Assembly: GCA_023481105.1 (NCBI GenBank) | Contig: JAMCWK010000062.1 | Coordinates: forward strand, 1-55,912 | DNA length: 55,912 bases | Source: Acidobacteriota bacterium | GTDB taxonomy: Bacteria > Acidobacteriota > Terriglobia > Acidiferrales > UBA7541 | Reading direction: 5' to 3' | In this document: piece by piece, positions 15,177 through 24,038 of the stretch | Layout of the letters: every line of letters begins with the position of its first letter | How positions within the stretch are numbered: position 1 is the first letter of the stretch | Notes under the pieces: model-generated | Seen by the model: the letters and a program-made list of their open reading frames with translations, nothing else | Told to the model about the DNA's origin: nothing | The model's database searches: none | Translations under genes and position numbers: made by a program

Positions 15177-15920
15177 TCAGAGCAGCCAGCCGCCGCTCAC
15201 GTTGAGCACCTGGCCGGTAACATAATCGGCCTCCTCGGAGGCGAAAAATTTCACGGCGGCTGCGACGTCTTCGGCGGTCGGCGGGCGGCCGATGGGATAG
15301 CGCGCGTCGGGCATGCGCCGCGCCTCCGCCAGCGTCAATTCTTTTTCGTCAATGTTGGAGGGATTGACCACGTTGACGGTGATGCCGTTCTTGGCCTCTT
15401 CAATCGCCAACGAACGCGAAAACGCCACAACGGCGGCCTTGGCCGAAGCGTACGCGGAAATCGTGGCCTGTCCGAACGCGCGCTCGGCGCCCACTGCGCC
15501 CATGTTGATGATGCGGCCCCAGCGCTGGCGGCGCATGGCCGGCAGCGCGGCGCGGCTGGCGTAAAAAACGCTCTGCAAATTCGAGGCCAGGACTTCGTTC
15601 CACTCCTCGATGCTGGTTTCCGCCACCAGTTTCCAACGGAATTCGCCGACATTGTTGACGAGAATATCGAGGCGCCCAAAGCGTTCGAGCACCGCGCTGA
15701 CCAGGAAATCCACTTTCAGCGGATCGGTGAGATTGGTTTCCACCGCAAAACATTCCGCGCCTTCGAGCTGCAACTGGCGCAGCGTGTTCTGCGCGGCAGG
15801 CTTGTTCGCGCGGTACGCGATAGCCACACGCGCTCCTTCGCGCGCAAACGCCAGCGCCACGCCTTTGCCGATTCCGCGCGTGCCTCCCGTCACCAGCGCC
15901 ACTCGTTGGCGAATCGTCAC
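15177..15920 (-). CDS. SDR family oxidoreductase (FabG-like)
   Basis: A 247-residue short-chain dehydrogenase/reductase. The cofactor loop is TGGTRGIGKG, followed by VAIAYRANKPAA, LVNNVGEF, SNLQSVFYASRAALPAM, the AYASAKAA stretch carrying Tyr-x3-Lys, and VNVVNPSNIDE. It ends GYVTGQVLNVSGGW-like, as in FabG. I chose GTG 15920, which has GGGAGG just upstream; an upstream TTG at 15932 is less likely. The catalytic serine segment, NMGAVGAERAFG, contains no serine, so the usual Ser-Tyr-Lys triad looks incomplete. The protein may bind its cofactor and act on an unusual substrate, or be weakly active. It starts the minus-strand run leading to nnr and tsaE. Confidence 0.85.
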   Translation of the reverse strand: MTIRQRVALVTGGTRGIGKGVALAFAREGARVAIAYRANKPAAQNTLRQLQLEGAECFAVETNLTDPLKVDFLVSAVLERFGRLDILVNNVGEFRWKLVAETSIEEWNEVLASNLQSVFYASRAALPAMRRQRWGRIINMGAVGAERAFGQATISAYASAKAAVVAFSRSLAIEEAKNGITVNVVNPSNIDEKELTLAEARRMPDARYPIGRPPTAEDVAAAVKFFASEEADYVTGQVLNVSGGWLL

Positions 15921-15959
15921 ACGACCTCCCAAGCCATCAGTATACTTGAAGAAAAAACT

Positions 15960-15980
15960 GCGCGGATGAACTCCGCGCTA
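15960..15980 (-). repeat. REP-like palindrome supplying the stop of the SpoIIE gene
   Basis: GCGCGGA/TCCGCGC arms with a five-base loop. Read on the minus strand the element starts TAGCGCGGA, and this TAG is the stop codon of the upstream phosphatase gene. Confidence 0.55.
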
Positions 15981-17990
15981 TGCGAGTCGCGCAACTACAA
16001 CGGTCATATCGTCGGCCTGCTCCGGCGACTGGCCCCATTCTTCCGCGGCGGCGATGAGCTGTTCCGCCAGGCGCGGCGGCGCGCTCTGCCGATGGCGCAC
16101 CACTTCCGCGGCCAGGCGGCGCGCGCCGAACTGCTCGCCATAAACATTTTCCGGCTCGGTGATGCCGTCGCTGTAGGCCACCAGCAGGCTGCCCGGCTCA
16201 ACCGAAACGCAGCCCTGCTCGTACACGCAGTCGTCGAACAGGCCCACGACCATGCCGCCCATTTCGAGTTTCTGCACCTGCTCGCCACACACCAGCAGCG
16301 GCGGCAGATGGCCGGCGTTCGTGTAGTGCAGAATGCGCGTGGACGAATCGTACACCGCGTAAAACAGCGTGGCGTAGCGGTCGTCGGAGGTGTTTCGAAA
16401 GAGGTGCAGATTCAGGCGCGTGACCAGCTCCGCCGTTCCCGCTGTCTGCGTGCCCTCCAACAACTGGCTGCGAAACGCCGCTTGCAGGCTGGCCATCAGC
16501 AGCGCCGCGGAGATTCCCTTCCCGCTGATGTCGGCCACGGCCATGCCGATGCGGTTGGGACCGAGCTGCACGAAGTCGTAGTAATCGCCGCTGACCACGC
16601 GCGCCGCGCGGCACACCGCCGCCAATTCGACTCCAGGAAGCTCGGGCAGCTTCTGCGGAAAAAGCTGGGACTGCACTTCGTGAGCGATGGACAGCTCGTT
16701 TTCCAATCGCTGGCGCTGGCGCTGCTCGTCAATCAGCGAGCTGATGGAGGTGGTCATGTCATTGAAAGAAGCGCCCAGCTCGGCGAGTTGGTCACTGCCC
16801 TGCACCTGCACGCGGCTGCTGAAATCGCCAGCCTGCACGAGTTGCGTGGCGCGGTACAGATCGTCCACCGCCAAAGTAATTTTGCGCGTGAGGCGCACCC
16901 CGGCGCGAAGGGCGGCCACTTCCAGCATCAGGAAAATGGTTCCGATGCTGAGCAATCCTGTGACGAACAGGCTACCCACATCCCCCGGATCCGTGAAAAG
17001 TTGCCGGCTCAGAGCCGATGCGCGCGTGACCGTGTTCCCAAACAGCGTGCTCTGCAACGGGGGAGAGCTGTCATTGCGCAACAGCACGGCGGAAAACTTG
17101 GTCAAGCCGCGCACCTCAAAGTCGAACCAATTCGCGGAGCGCGGAAGAAAGCGCCCGCGTGCCCCCCTCTCTCGCAGCGTAATGAAGCGGGATTCGCCGA
17201 GCGACGCGATGGCGGCAGGCGGATCGGAATCTTCCGGTGGTCGCGTGATGCTGAACTGCACGGGCCCCAATTCCGGCACGAGTCGATCCAGGAGCTCTTC
17301 GCTCAGCGGCACCGCAAGCGAGACGACCTGTTGCGCAGCGCCAATTCGCCGCACAACCGCGGATACCAACCAAACTTCATCGCCGGACTGAACCGCTCCC
17401 GCGAAGCGGCGAGAAGTTGCGCCCATTCCCTTCAGAACCGCCGGCCCAAGACGGTAATCGACAGTCAGCCCCGGCAAGGATGTTTGCGCCGCCGAAATCA
17501 CGGACGTCACGTTCGGAAGCGATTCCAGATTTCGCGGCATGCTCGCAGCGTCGCTCTCGGAAGCGGCAGGCAGCGCGGCCGCAACGCTGTTGCTCAGCGA
17601 TTGCAGCCGTTCGATACTCGATTGCACATCCTTGTAGAGCAGATAGGCGGCAAGCTGCTGGAAGGCCAGCGTGGCGGAAAGCGCGGCCATGGCCGCCAGA
17701 AGCAGCACGGGAACAACCGCGATGAACAGGTAAGCCACCACCAGCCGGTTGCGGAGACTCCAAAGCAAGCGGCTGCCGTACAAAGTCGTCAAGCGATACA
17801 GCACATAGCCGCTGATGAAGAAGTAGAAGAAAAACTGGATGAGCGTGACCAACAGCAGCGGAAGCTGGCGTCCGGAAATGCGCGCCACCCAGACCACACC
17901 GTACAAGATAGTGAGGCCCAGGGCGAAGCGGTCGAGACTGGAGAATCGCCGCCAGGAATTGCGCATTCGGTCCGGAGCAAGTGGAGACAT
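15978..17990 (-). CDS. Membrane HAMP-SpoIIE (PP2C-type) serine phosphatase
   Basis: A 670-residue signalling protein. Hydrophobic segments lie at about 22-72 and 84-107, followed by an extracytoplasmic region to about 345 and a transmembrane helix near 352-375. A HAMP domain (about 378-432) follows, then a coiled linker IDEQRQRQRLENELSIAHEVQ and a PP2C-like SpoIIE domain (about 450-668). The metal-binding aspartates are visible in SGDYYDF, VADISGKGISAALLM, YSDGITE and ADDMTVV. Such proteins dephosphorylate anti-sigma-factor antagonists in partner-switching systems, here presumably in response to an envelope signal. No anti-sigma kinase or antagonist gene is adjacent. The TAG stop sits inside a REP-like palindrome. 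Confidence 0.92.
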   Translation of the reverse strand: MSPLAPDRMRNSWRRFSSLDRFALGLTILYGVVWVARISGRQLPLLLVTLIQFFFYFFISGYVLYRLTTLYGSRLLWSLRNRLVVAYLFIAVVPVLLLAAMAALSATLAFQQLAAYLLYKDVQSSIERLQSLSNSVAAALPAASESDAASMPRNLESLPNVTSVISAAQTSLPGLTVDYRLGPAVLKGMGATSRRFAGAVQSGDEVWLVSAVVRRIGAAQQVVSLAVPLSEELLDRLVPELGPVQFSITRPPEDSDPPAAIASLGESRFITLRERGARGRFLPRSANWFDFEVRGLTKFSAVLLRNDSSPPLQSTLFGNTVTRASALSRQLFTDPGDVGSLFVTGLLSIGTIFLMLEVAALRAGVRLTRKITLAVDDLYRATQLVQAGDFSSRVQVQGSDQLAELGASFNDMTTSISSLIDEQRQRQRLENELSIAHEVQSQLFPQKLPELPGVELAAVCRAARVVSGDYYDFVQLGPNRIGMAVADISGKGISAALLMASLQAAFRSQLLEGTQTAGTAELVTRLNLHLFRNTSDDRYATLFYAVYDSSTRILHYTNAGHLPPLLVCGEQVQKLEMGGMVVGLFDDCVYEQGCVSVEPGSLLVAYSDGITEPENVYGEQFGARRLAAEVVRHRQSAPPRLAEQLIAAAEEWGQSPEQADDMTVVVARLA

Positions 17991-17999
17991 AGCACGCGT

Positions 18000-18083
18000 A
18001 CGACTGCGTTTTAGCAGTCCAACGTATCAGAGGACTTCGGTGAAGAGCAATAATTACGACTGCGGCTGGAGCAGTCCAATCGA
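18000..18083. promoter_or_regulatory. Duplicated dyad upstream of the SpoIIE phosphatase gene
   Basis: Two copies of ACGACTGCG-n-AGCAGTCCAA lie at 18000-18022 and 18057-18079. Each contains the arms GACTGC/GCAGTC, with 6- and 7-base loops respectively. They lie 10 to 93 bases upstream of the SpoIIE ATG and could be paired operator sites or two more repeat insertions. Confidence 0.4.
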
Positions 18084-18128
18084 GTGTTTTGCGGCCTCGC
18101 GGCCGGAAGTATGGGAAAGCATGCAGCG

Positions 18129-18151
18129 CACAGGCTGTAAGCCTGTGCTAC
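18129..18151 (-). repeat. REP-like GTAG palindrome supplying a permease stop codon
   Basis: On the minus strand GTAG is followed by CACAGGCT/AGCCTGTG arms with a three-base loop. The TAG of GTAG is the stop codon of the permease gene. Confidence 0.6.
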
Positions 18152-19740
18152 GTCGCGCGCTTGCTGATCTTGCTGTGATGGCGGCTGTAGCTGAAATAGA
18201 TCACCAGGCCGATGACGAGCCAGATAATCAGGCGCGCCCAGTTGACCCAGCCGAGCTTGTACATCATGTAGCCGTTGAAGAGGATGCCGAGAATCGGCAC
18301 CCAGGGCACCAGCGGCGTCTTGAACGGGCGCGGTTGGTTCGGGTCTGTTTTGCGCAGGACCAGGACGGCAATGCACACGATGACGAACGCCAGCAGCGTG
18401 CCGATGTTCACCATTTTTCCGATGTCGTCAATCGGCGTCAGGCTGCCGACAATCGCCGCCGCCAGGCCCACCAACATCGTGTTCTTCCACGGTGTGCGGA
18501 ACTTCGGATGAATGGCGGCAAAGAATCCGCTGGGAAGCAAGCCGTCTTTGGCCATGGAATAGAGCACGCGCGTCTGGCCCAGCAGCATCACCAGCATGAC
18601 GCTGGTCAGCCCGGCCAGCGCGCCGAACGTAATCAGGAACGAAGCTTTTTCCAGGCCCTTGTCCAGGAACGCCTGGGCGATGGGGGCTTCGATGTTCACC
18701 GTCTTCCACGGCACCATGCCCGTCAGCACGGCGGCCACGAGGATGTAGAGAACGGTGCAGACAACCAGGGAAGCAATGATGCCAATGGGCAGATCGCGCT
18801 GCGGGTTTTTAGCTTCCTGCGCGGTGGTGGAGACGGCATCGAATCCGATGTATGCAAAAAATATGTACGCCGCTCCGGCCCCGATGCCGCCCAAGCCCAT
18901 GGGAGCAAACGTTTCCCAACTGCTGAAACCCCAGTTGGAAGAGTCCACGTACTGGAAGCCGACGAAGATGACGAAGAGAACCACCGAAACCTTGATGGCC
19001 ACGATGGCGGCGTTGAAGCGCGCGCTTTCCTTGATGCCGATCACCAGAATGGCAGTGATGAGCAGCGCAATGCAGAACGCCGGAAGATTGAAACCGAAGT
19101 CGTATCCGAACACGTGCGGCGCGCCGACCAGGTCATGCGCGCGCTGTGCCAATTCCGCGGAGCCCGCTTTGAGAATGGAATCCATTTTTTCGATAAAGGC
19201 GCGCGAGCCTTCCACCAGCGTGGGGTCCGCGGTTTTGGCCATTTCACGAGCCACCATTTTCTTGGCCACGTTGAGCGCCGTCCACTTGTCGTAGGCCAGC
19301 CACAAAGGTATGTCGAGCTTGAAAATATGCAGGAACTTGATGAAGTAGTTGGACCAGCCCGAGGACACCGTGCTGGCGCCCATGGCGTATTCGAGGATCA
19401 GGTCCCAGCCGATGATCCATGCGAAGAGTTCGCCGAGCGTCGCGTAGGCGTAGGTGTACGCGCTGCCCGCCAGCGGAATCATCGCCGCGAATTCGGCGTA
19501 GCACAGGCCCGCGAACGCGCAGCCCAGGCCGGAAATCACGAACGAGAGCATCAGGCCCGGTCCGGCGTAATGCGTGCCAAGTCCAGACAGAACGAAAATC
19601 CCCGCGCCGATAATGGCGCCGATGCCCAGCGCCGTCAGCGAAACCGGGCCCAGCGTGCGCTTCAGAGTGTGCTCGCCCGTTTCGGCCGACTCGCTCAAAA
19701 GCAGGGCCATGGGCTTTTTGGCGAACAGTGGATCAGCCAT
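18148..19740 (-). CDS. APC superfamily amino acid permease, cationic amino acid transporter type
   Basis: A 530-residue membrane protein with about 12-14 helices. It has the APC signature GIGAIIGAGIFVLSG in helix one, AGLCYAEFAAMIPLAGSAYTYAYATLGE in helices two and three, and FFAYIGFDAVSTTAQEAKNPQRDLP in helix six to the loop, typical of the CAT/YfnA group of cationic amino acid transporters. A hydrophilic insert of about 70 residues (about 165-235, WTALNVAKKM to DLVGAPHVFG) separates two helices and is longer than usual. It is the second of two adjacent permease genes on the minus strand. Substrate identity is not determined by sequence. Confidence 0.9.
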   Translation of the reverse strand: MADPLFAKKPMALLLSESAETGEHTLKRTLGPVSLTALGIGAIIGAGIFVLSGLGTHYAGPGLMLSFVISGLGCAFAGLCYAEFAAMIPLAGSAYTYAYATLGELFAWIIGWDLILEYAMGASTVSSGWSNYFIKFLHIFKLDIPLWLAYDKWTALNVAKKMVAREMAKTADPTLVEGSRAFIEKMDSILKAGSAELAQRAHDLVGAPHVFGYDFGFNLPAFCIALLITAILVIGIKESARFNAAIVAIKVSVVLFVIFVGFQYVDSSNWGFSSWETFAPMGLGGIGAGAAYIFFAYIGFDAVSTTAQEAKNPQRDLPIGIIASLVVCTVLYILVAAVLTGMVPWKTVNIEAPIAQAFLDKGLEKASFLITFGALAGLTSVMLVMLLGQTRVLYSMAKDGLLPSGFFAAIHPKFRTPWKNTMLVGLAAAIVGSLTPIDDIGKMVNIGTLLAFVIVCIAVLVLRKTDPNQPRPFKTPLVPWVPILGILFNGYMMYKLGWVNWARLIIWLVIGLVIYFSYSRHHSKISKRAT

Positions 19741-19776
19741 CTATTCCCTCCCCCAGAAAAGGTGGACGCTGTGACA

Positions 19777-19806
19777 GATCAGAAATCAGAAATCATAAAT
19801 CAGAAT
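19777..19806. repeat. Short-period AGAAATC repeat tract
   Basis: Near-tandem copies of ATCAGAA/ATCATAA lie between the two permease genes. The tract matches the one at 941-959. Confidence 0.5.
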
Positions 19807-21360
19807 TCACGAACTCTTAGCAGCCTTGTGATGCCAGAAGTAATAAACGGGAATGCCGAGCAAAACAATCAGCAGTCCCGGCCAGGTAGTCTGCGTGCGA
19901 TAGAGCGCCAGCACCACCATGATGGTCACGGCCGCGACGATGTACAACACCGGCACCACGGGATAGCCAAACGCGCGATACGGCCGCGGCGCGTCCGGGC
20001 GCTTGCGCCGCAAGATAAAAATCCCCGCAATCGTCAGCGCGTAGAATACCAGCACGGAAAAAACCACGTAATCGAGAAGATTGCTATACAGGTTGCCGTA
20101 GCGCTGCAAGCCGGTGGCCGGGTCGAGCAGCGGCGCTCCGGCGGCGTCGCGCAGGCGCGTCCGCGGAAGCACCAACAGCGCAGCCCAGAGGCCTTGCAGA
20201 ATCAGCCCGACGGCTGGCACGGATTTTTCATTCAGCCGTCCGGTGGACTTGAAGAACAAACCGTCGCGCGACATCGCGTAGTACACGCGCGCGCCGGCCA
20301 GGATGAGCCCGTTATTGCAGCCAAATGTGGAGACGACAATCAGAACGGCCATGATGATGGCCGCGGCCGGGCCGAAAATATTTTGCAGCGCCGCAGTGGC
20401 CACGCGATCGTCGGCGGCGTGCTGGATGCCCTGCAGCGGCAGCATCATCAGGTAGGCGACGTTGGCCAGCGTGTACAACGTTATGACGATGCCCGTGCCC
20501 AGCGCGAGCGAGAGCGGAATGTCGCGCTGCGGATTTTTCACTTCGCCGGCGGTGAAGGTGATGTTGTTCCAGGCATCGGAAGAAAAAAGCGAGCCCACTT
20601 GCGCCACGCAGAAGGCCACCAGCAATCCGAGGAAGCCGCCGCCGGCCGCGACCGTGGCCACGCCGAAGAAATCGGGCTGGATGGGGTCGGCGCCGCGCAC
20701 CGACCAGAAGCTGGAGAAGTTTTCGCTGATGGCGGCGGCGTTGCGGCCCAACAGAATGCCCACGACAATCAGGCCGATGAGCGCCAGCGTCTTCGCCGAA
20801 GTGAAAACATTTTGAATCAGCTTGCCGATGTGCAGGCCGCGCGTGTTCAGCATGCTCAAAAACAGAATGCAGACCACTCCCACCAGCTGCTGCGTGGAAA
20901 GGCTGATGGCGTAGCCGGAGGAAATGTTGATGGGCTGGATGATCCAGCTTTCGGCGGAAATCCCCGGAAGCAGAAGGCCCAGGAAGCGCGCGAAGGCCAC
21001 GCCCACGGCGGCGATGGTGCCGGTCTGGATCACAAGGAAAAGCGTCCAGCCGTACAGGAAGCCCCACATTGGCGAGTAGGCTTCGCGCAAGTACACGTAC
21101 TGCCCGCCGGCCTTGGGCATCATGGCGGCCAGCTCGCCGTAGGAAAGCGCAGCCGTAACCGTGAGGATGCCGGTAATGATCCAGACTGCGAGCAAGCCGC
21201 CGGGCGAGCCAACCAGACGCGTGATGTCGGCAGAGACGATGAAGATGCCCGAACCGATCATCGAGCCGATGACCACCATGGTCGAATCGAACAAGCCCAG
21301 TTCGCGGACAAACTCGCGTTGAGCCGGAACCGCTGGCGCTGCTTGAGCGATGTCAGACAT
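19807..21360 (-). CDS. APC superfamily amino acid permease
   Basis: A 517-residue, about 12-helix transporter. Helix one carries VVIGSMIGSGIFIVSADI; SYGELAAMMPKAGGQYVYLREAYSP follows, and SSDAWNNITFTAGEVKNPQRDIP marks the helix-six region. The sequence is nearer the LAT-type/serine-threonine exchanger branch than the CAT branch of its neighbour. A short extramembranous stretch around LRDAAGAPLLDPATG is unusual. The gene follows thiE by 60 bases and precedes the second permease by 66 bases, so the two may be co-transcribed. Substrate is unknown. Confidence 0.9.
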   Translation of the reverse strand: MSDIAQAAPAVPAQREFVRELGLFDSTMVVIGSMIGSGIFIVSADITRLVGSPGGLLAVWIITGILTVTAALSYGELAAMMPKAGGQYVYLREAYSPMWGFLYGWTLFLVIQTGTIAAVGVAFARFLGLLLPGISAESWIIQPINISSGYAISLSTQQLVGVVCILFLSMLNTRGLHIGKLIQNVFTSAKTLALIGLIVVGILLGRNAAAISENFSSFWSVRGADPIQPDFFGVATVAAGGGFLGLLVAFCVAQVGSLFSSDAWNNITFTAGEVKNPQRDIPLSLALGTGIVITLYTLANVAYLMMLPLQGIQHAADDRVATAALQNIFGPAAAIIMAVLIVVSTFGCNNGLILAGARVYYAMSRDGLFFKSTGRLNEKSVPAVGLILQGLWAALLVLPRTRLRDAAGAPLLDPATGLQRYGNLYSNLLDYVVFSVLVFYALTIAGIFILRRKRPDAPRPYRAFGYPVVPVLYIVAAVTIMVVLALYRTQTTWPGLLIVLLGIPVYYFWHHKAAKSS

Positions 21361-21390
21361 CGTTTCGGTCCTTCAGTCCTGCATCAAAAT

Positions 21391-21424
21391 GGCAACCCGC
21401 GAAACCCGCACGGGTTGCCGCTAC
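21391..21424 (-). repeat. REP-like GTAG palindrome supplying the thiE stop codon
   Basis: On the minus strand GTAGC leads into GGCAACCCG/CGGGTTGCC arms around an 11-base loop. The TAG of GTAG is the stop codon of thiE. The stem shares GGCAACC with copies at 13472 and 43330. Confidence 0.65.
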
Positions 21425-22059
21425 ATTTGCCGATCCAACTGCGCTGCCAATCTCAAGAACTCGCGCGCCTGCGCGGCCGGATCCGCGGCGGCGCACAAAT
21501 CGCGCGCCACGGCGACAGAATCCGCCCCGGCGCGCCAGACACCCGCCGCGTTCTCCACTGTGATGCCGCCAATGGCCACCAGGGGTTTCCGCGTAATGGA
21601 GCGCGCGCGGCGGACAAACTCCAAACCGACGACAGGACTGGCTTGCTGCTTGGTGGAAGTGGCGAAGACCGGGCCGACCGCAATGTAGTCTGCGGAGGTC
21701 GCGTCCGCTTCCTTGAGCTGCGCTTCGTTGTGCGTCGAAATCCCCACCCAGCAATCGCGGCCAACCACGGCGCGCGCATCCGCAACGGACAAATCTTCCT
21801 GCCCGACGTGAACGCCGCCGGTACCGGCAAGGGCCGCCACGTCCGGGCGGTCATTTACCACAAAGCGGGCACGATGTCTTGCACAAATAGAGACGAGTTC
21901 GCGAGAAAGGGAAAGCAGGTTGCGCGCAGAGATCTGTTTATCGCGGTACTGGATGACCCCAACCCCGGCTGACGCCAGCATTTCCGCCATGGCGGACGCG
22001 CTGGTCCTGAGCAATAAGGCGTCCATTATGGCATAGAGCCGGGGGATGACAACGCTCAT
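21421..22059 (-). CDS. thiE: Thiamine phosphate synthase ThiE
   Basis: A 212-residue TIM-barrel enzyme that joins HMP-PP and THZ-P to make thiamine phosphate. The motifs are in order: VIQYRDKQ (substrate pyrophosphate side), [43 protein letters not shown] and [12 protein letters not shown]. Its ATG overlaps the TGA of accC (ATGA), indicating translational coupling. No other thiamine genes are nearby, and coupling to biotin carboxylase is unexpected on function but is clear in the sequence. The stop codon comes from a REP-like element. Confidence 0.93.
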   Translation of the reverse strand: MSVVIPRLYAIMDALLLRTSASAMAEMLASAGVGVIQYRDKQISARNLLSLSRELVSICARHRARFVVNDRPDVAALAGTGGVHVGQEDLSVADARAVVGRDCWVGISTHNEAQLKEADATSADYIAVGPVFATSTKQQASPVVGLEFVRRARSITRKPLVAIGGITVENAAGVWRAGADSVAVARDLCAAADPAAQAREFLRLAAQLDRQM

Positions 22060-23414
22060 TTAGCGGCAGCCTGCAAAACGGGGAGATAACGTTCGAGGAA
22101 ATGCGTATCAAAATTTCCGGCAGCAAAATCGGGGTCAGCGAGAATCTTGCGATGCAGCGGAATCGTAGTCTTGACGCCTTCCACGATGAACATTTCCAGC
22201 GCGCGGCGCATGCGCGAGAGCGCCTCTTCGCGGTCGCGGCCGTGCACGATGAGCTTGGCGATGAGCGAGTCGTAGTAGGGCGGGATGACCGCATCGCTGT
22301 GCATGGCGGTGTCCACGCGCACGCCGGTGGAGCCCGGCGTATGAAAGGTGGTGACGCGGCCCGCGGAAGGCGTGAACGTTTCGGGGTCTTCGGCGTTCAC
22401 GCGGCATTCGATGGCGTGCCCGCGGAACTCCAGATTGGGAATGATTTCATCCAGATGGTCTCCGGCGGCGACACGGATTTGCGCTTTCACCAGGTCCACG
22501 CCGGTAATCATCTCCGTGACGGGATGCTCCACCTGGATGCGCGTGTTCATCTCGATGAAAAAGAAGTCGCCGGACTCGTCCATGAGCAGCTCGACAGTGC
22601 CGGCATTGGAGTAGGCGATTTTTTCCAGCGCATGCGCGATGCGCGCTCCCATTTCTTCGCGCACCGGAGCGGAAACCGCCGGAGAGGGCGACTCCTCCAG
22701 CAATTTCTGGTGACGCCGCTGGATGCTGCATTCGCGCTCGCCGAGGTGAATCGCATTTCCGTGGCCGTCACCCAGCACCTGGAACTCGATATGGCGCGGA
22801 TGGTCGATGTAGCGTTCCATGTACACATCGGCGATGCCGAAAGCTTGCTGGGCTTCGTGGCGGGCGGCTTGAAAGGCAGCAGAAAGTTCCGAGCGGGAGC
22901 GCACAATGCGCATGCCGCGGCCGCCGCCTCCGGCAACCGCCTTGACGATGAGCGGATAGCCGATTTCTCCGGCGGCATGCAGCGCGGCATCCTCGTCCGG
23001 CACGGCGCCATCCGTGCCGGGCATGATGGGCACGCCAGCCTTGGCCATTTCGCGCCGCGCGCGGTCTTTTTCGCCCATCATGCGGATGGATTCCGAGGTT
23101 GGGCCGATGAACGTGATTTGCGAGGCTTCGCAAACTTCGGCGAAGTTGGCGTTTTCAGAAAGGAAGCCGTAACCCGGATGGATGGCGTCCACATCGGTGA
23201 TTTCCGCGGCGCTGATGACCTGAGGGATGTTGAGGTAGCTGTCTTTGCTGCGCGGAGGGCCGATGCAGATGGCTTCGTCGGCAAAGCGCACGTGCAGGGA
23301 ATTGCGGTCGGCCTCGGAATAGACGGCGACAGTCTGGATGCCCAGCTCCTTGCAGGCGCAGATGACCCGCAGAGCGATTTCACCGCGATTGGCGACCAGG
23401 ACTTTGCGGAACAT
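22056..23414 (-). CDS. accC: Biotin carboxylase subunit of acetyl-CoA carboxylase, AccC
   Basis: A 452-residue ATP-grasp enzyme that carboxylates the biotin on AccB in the first step of fatty acid synthesis. The start [16 protein letters not shown] is diagnostic. [17 protein letters not shown], the glycine-rich ATP lid [15 protein letters not shown], the [17 protein letters not shown] segment, [18 protein letters not shown] and [15 protein letters not shown] are all intact, with the usual catalytic residues. It lies 48 bases after accB, with a palindrome between, and overlaps thiE by four bases. The carboxyltransferase genes accA and accD are not in this window. Confidence 0.97.
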   Translation of the reverse strand: MFRKVLVANRGEIALRVICACKELGIQTVAVYSEADRNSLHVRFADEAICIGPPRSKDSYLNIPQVISAAEITDVDAIHPGYGFLSENANFAEVCEASQITFIGPTSESIRMMGEKDRARREMAKAGVPIMPGTDGAVPDEDAALHAAGEIGYPLIVKAVAGGGGRGMRIVRSRSELSAAFQAARHEAQQAFGIADVYMERYIDHPRHIEFQVLGDGHGNAIHLGERECSIQRRHQKLLEESPSPAVSAPVREEMGARIAHALEKIAYSNAGTVELLMDESGDFFFIEMNTRIQVEHPVTEMITGVDLVKAQIRVAAGDHLDEIIPNLEFRGHAIECRVNAEDPETFTPSAGRVTTFHTPGSTGVRVDTAMHSDAVIPPYYDSLIAKLIVHGRDREEALSRMRRALEMFIVEGVKTTIPLHRKILADPDFAAGNFDTHFLERYLPVLQAAAK

Positions 23415-23442
23415 AGGGATTCGAGGGATGCGCCTAGCAAAA

Positions 23443-23465
23443 GCGCGGGGGTGAACCCCGCGCTA
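23443..23465 (-). repeat. REP-like palindrome supplying the accB stop codon
   Basis: GCGCGGGG/CCCCGCGC arms with a five-base loop. On the minus strand the element begins TAGCGCGGGG, and this TAG ends accB. Confidence 0.6.
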
Positions 23466-24038
23466 TTTCTTCCGAGAAGTGCGGATGGCGAACAAGGACT
23501 CGCCGTATTCCACCGGCTGACCGTTTTCGACGTACCGCCGCACGATTTCCCCGGCGGCGTCGGATTCAATCTCGTTCATCAGCTTCATGGCCTCGATGAT
23601 GCACAGCACCTGGCCGGAGGCCACCTGGTCGCCGACCTTGACGAAAGGCTCTGCGCCCGGGCTGGGGCCTTCGTAGAAAGTGCCCACGATCGGCGATTTG
23701 ACCACGTGCAGATCTTCGGCCTCCGCAGCCGCCGCTCCGGAAGGCTCGGCGCGCGATGGCGCAGAAGCCTCGCCAGCGGGGCTCGCTCCGCCTGCCACCA
23801 GAATCTCCGGCGGAACCAAAGCTCCGCCGCCAAACGAACGCGGCGCGGCTCCGGCGTGATGCGTGTTGGTGGAAGGTTTGCGCAGGCGCACGCGCAGGCC
23901 GGCATGCTCGTACTCAATTTCTTCCAAGCCGTGCTGCTCCATGAAGGCCAGCATGCGCTCCAATTGGGAGAGATCGGCTGACGCGGATTGCGCAGGTTGC
24001 AATGCGTTGTTCGCTGGAGGCTTGGGTTTTTTGGCCAT
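23463..24038 (-). CDS. accB: Biotin carboxyl carrier protein AccB
   Basis: A 191-residue biotin carrier. The N-terminal segment (about 20-60) has [25 protein letters not shown], as in bacterial BCCP. An Ala/Pro-rich flexible linker occupies about 60-110, and the biotinyl domain (about 110-188) ends with [16 protein letters not shown], where the lysine of EAMKL is biotinylated. Its ATG directly follows the TAA of the upstream peptidase gene. It works with AccC, encoded next. The stop codon TAG is provided by a REP-like palindrome. Confidence 0.96.
   Translation of the reverse strand: MAKKPKPPANNALQPAQSASADLSQLERMLAFMEQHGLEEIEYEHAGLRVRLRKPSTNTHHAGAAPRSFGGGALVPPEILVAGGASPAGEASAPSRAEPSGAAAAEAEDLHVVKSPIVGTFYEGPSPGAEPFVKVGDQVASGQVLCIIEAMKLMNEIESDAAGEIVRRYVENGQPVEYGESLFAIRTSRKK

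Noticed and set aside
14391-21972. Very long plus-strand frames (over 1,200 codons) across the nnr-thiE region
   Set aside because: These arise because GC-rich minus-strand genes leave few stops on the opposite strand; the products are rich in Arg, His and Gln and match no fold, while the minus-strand genes are clear.
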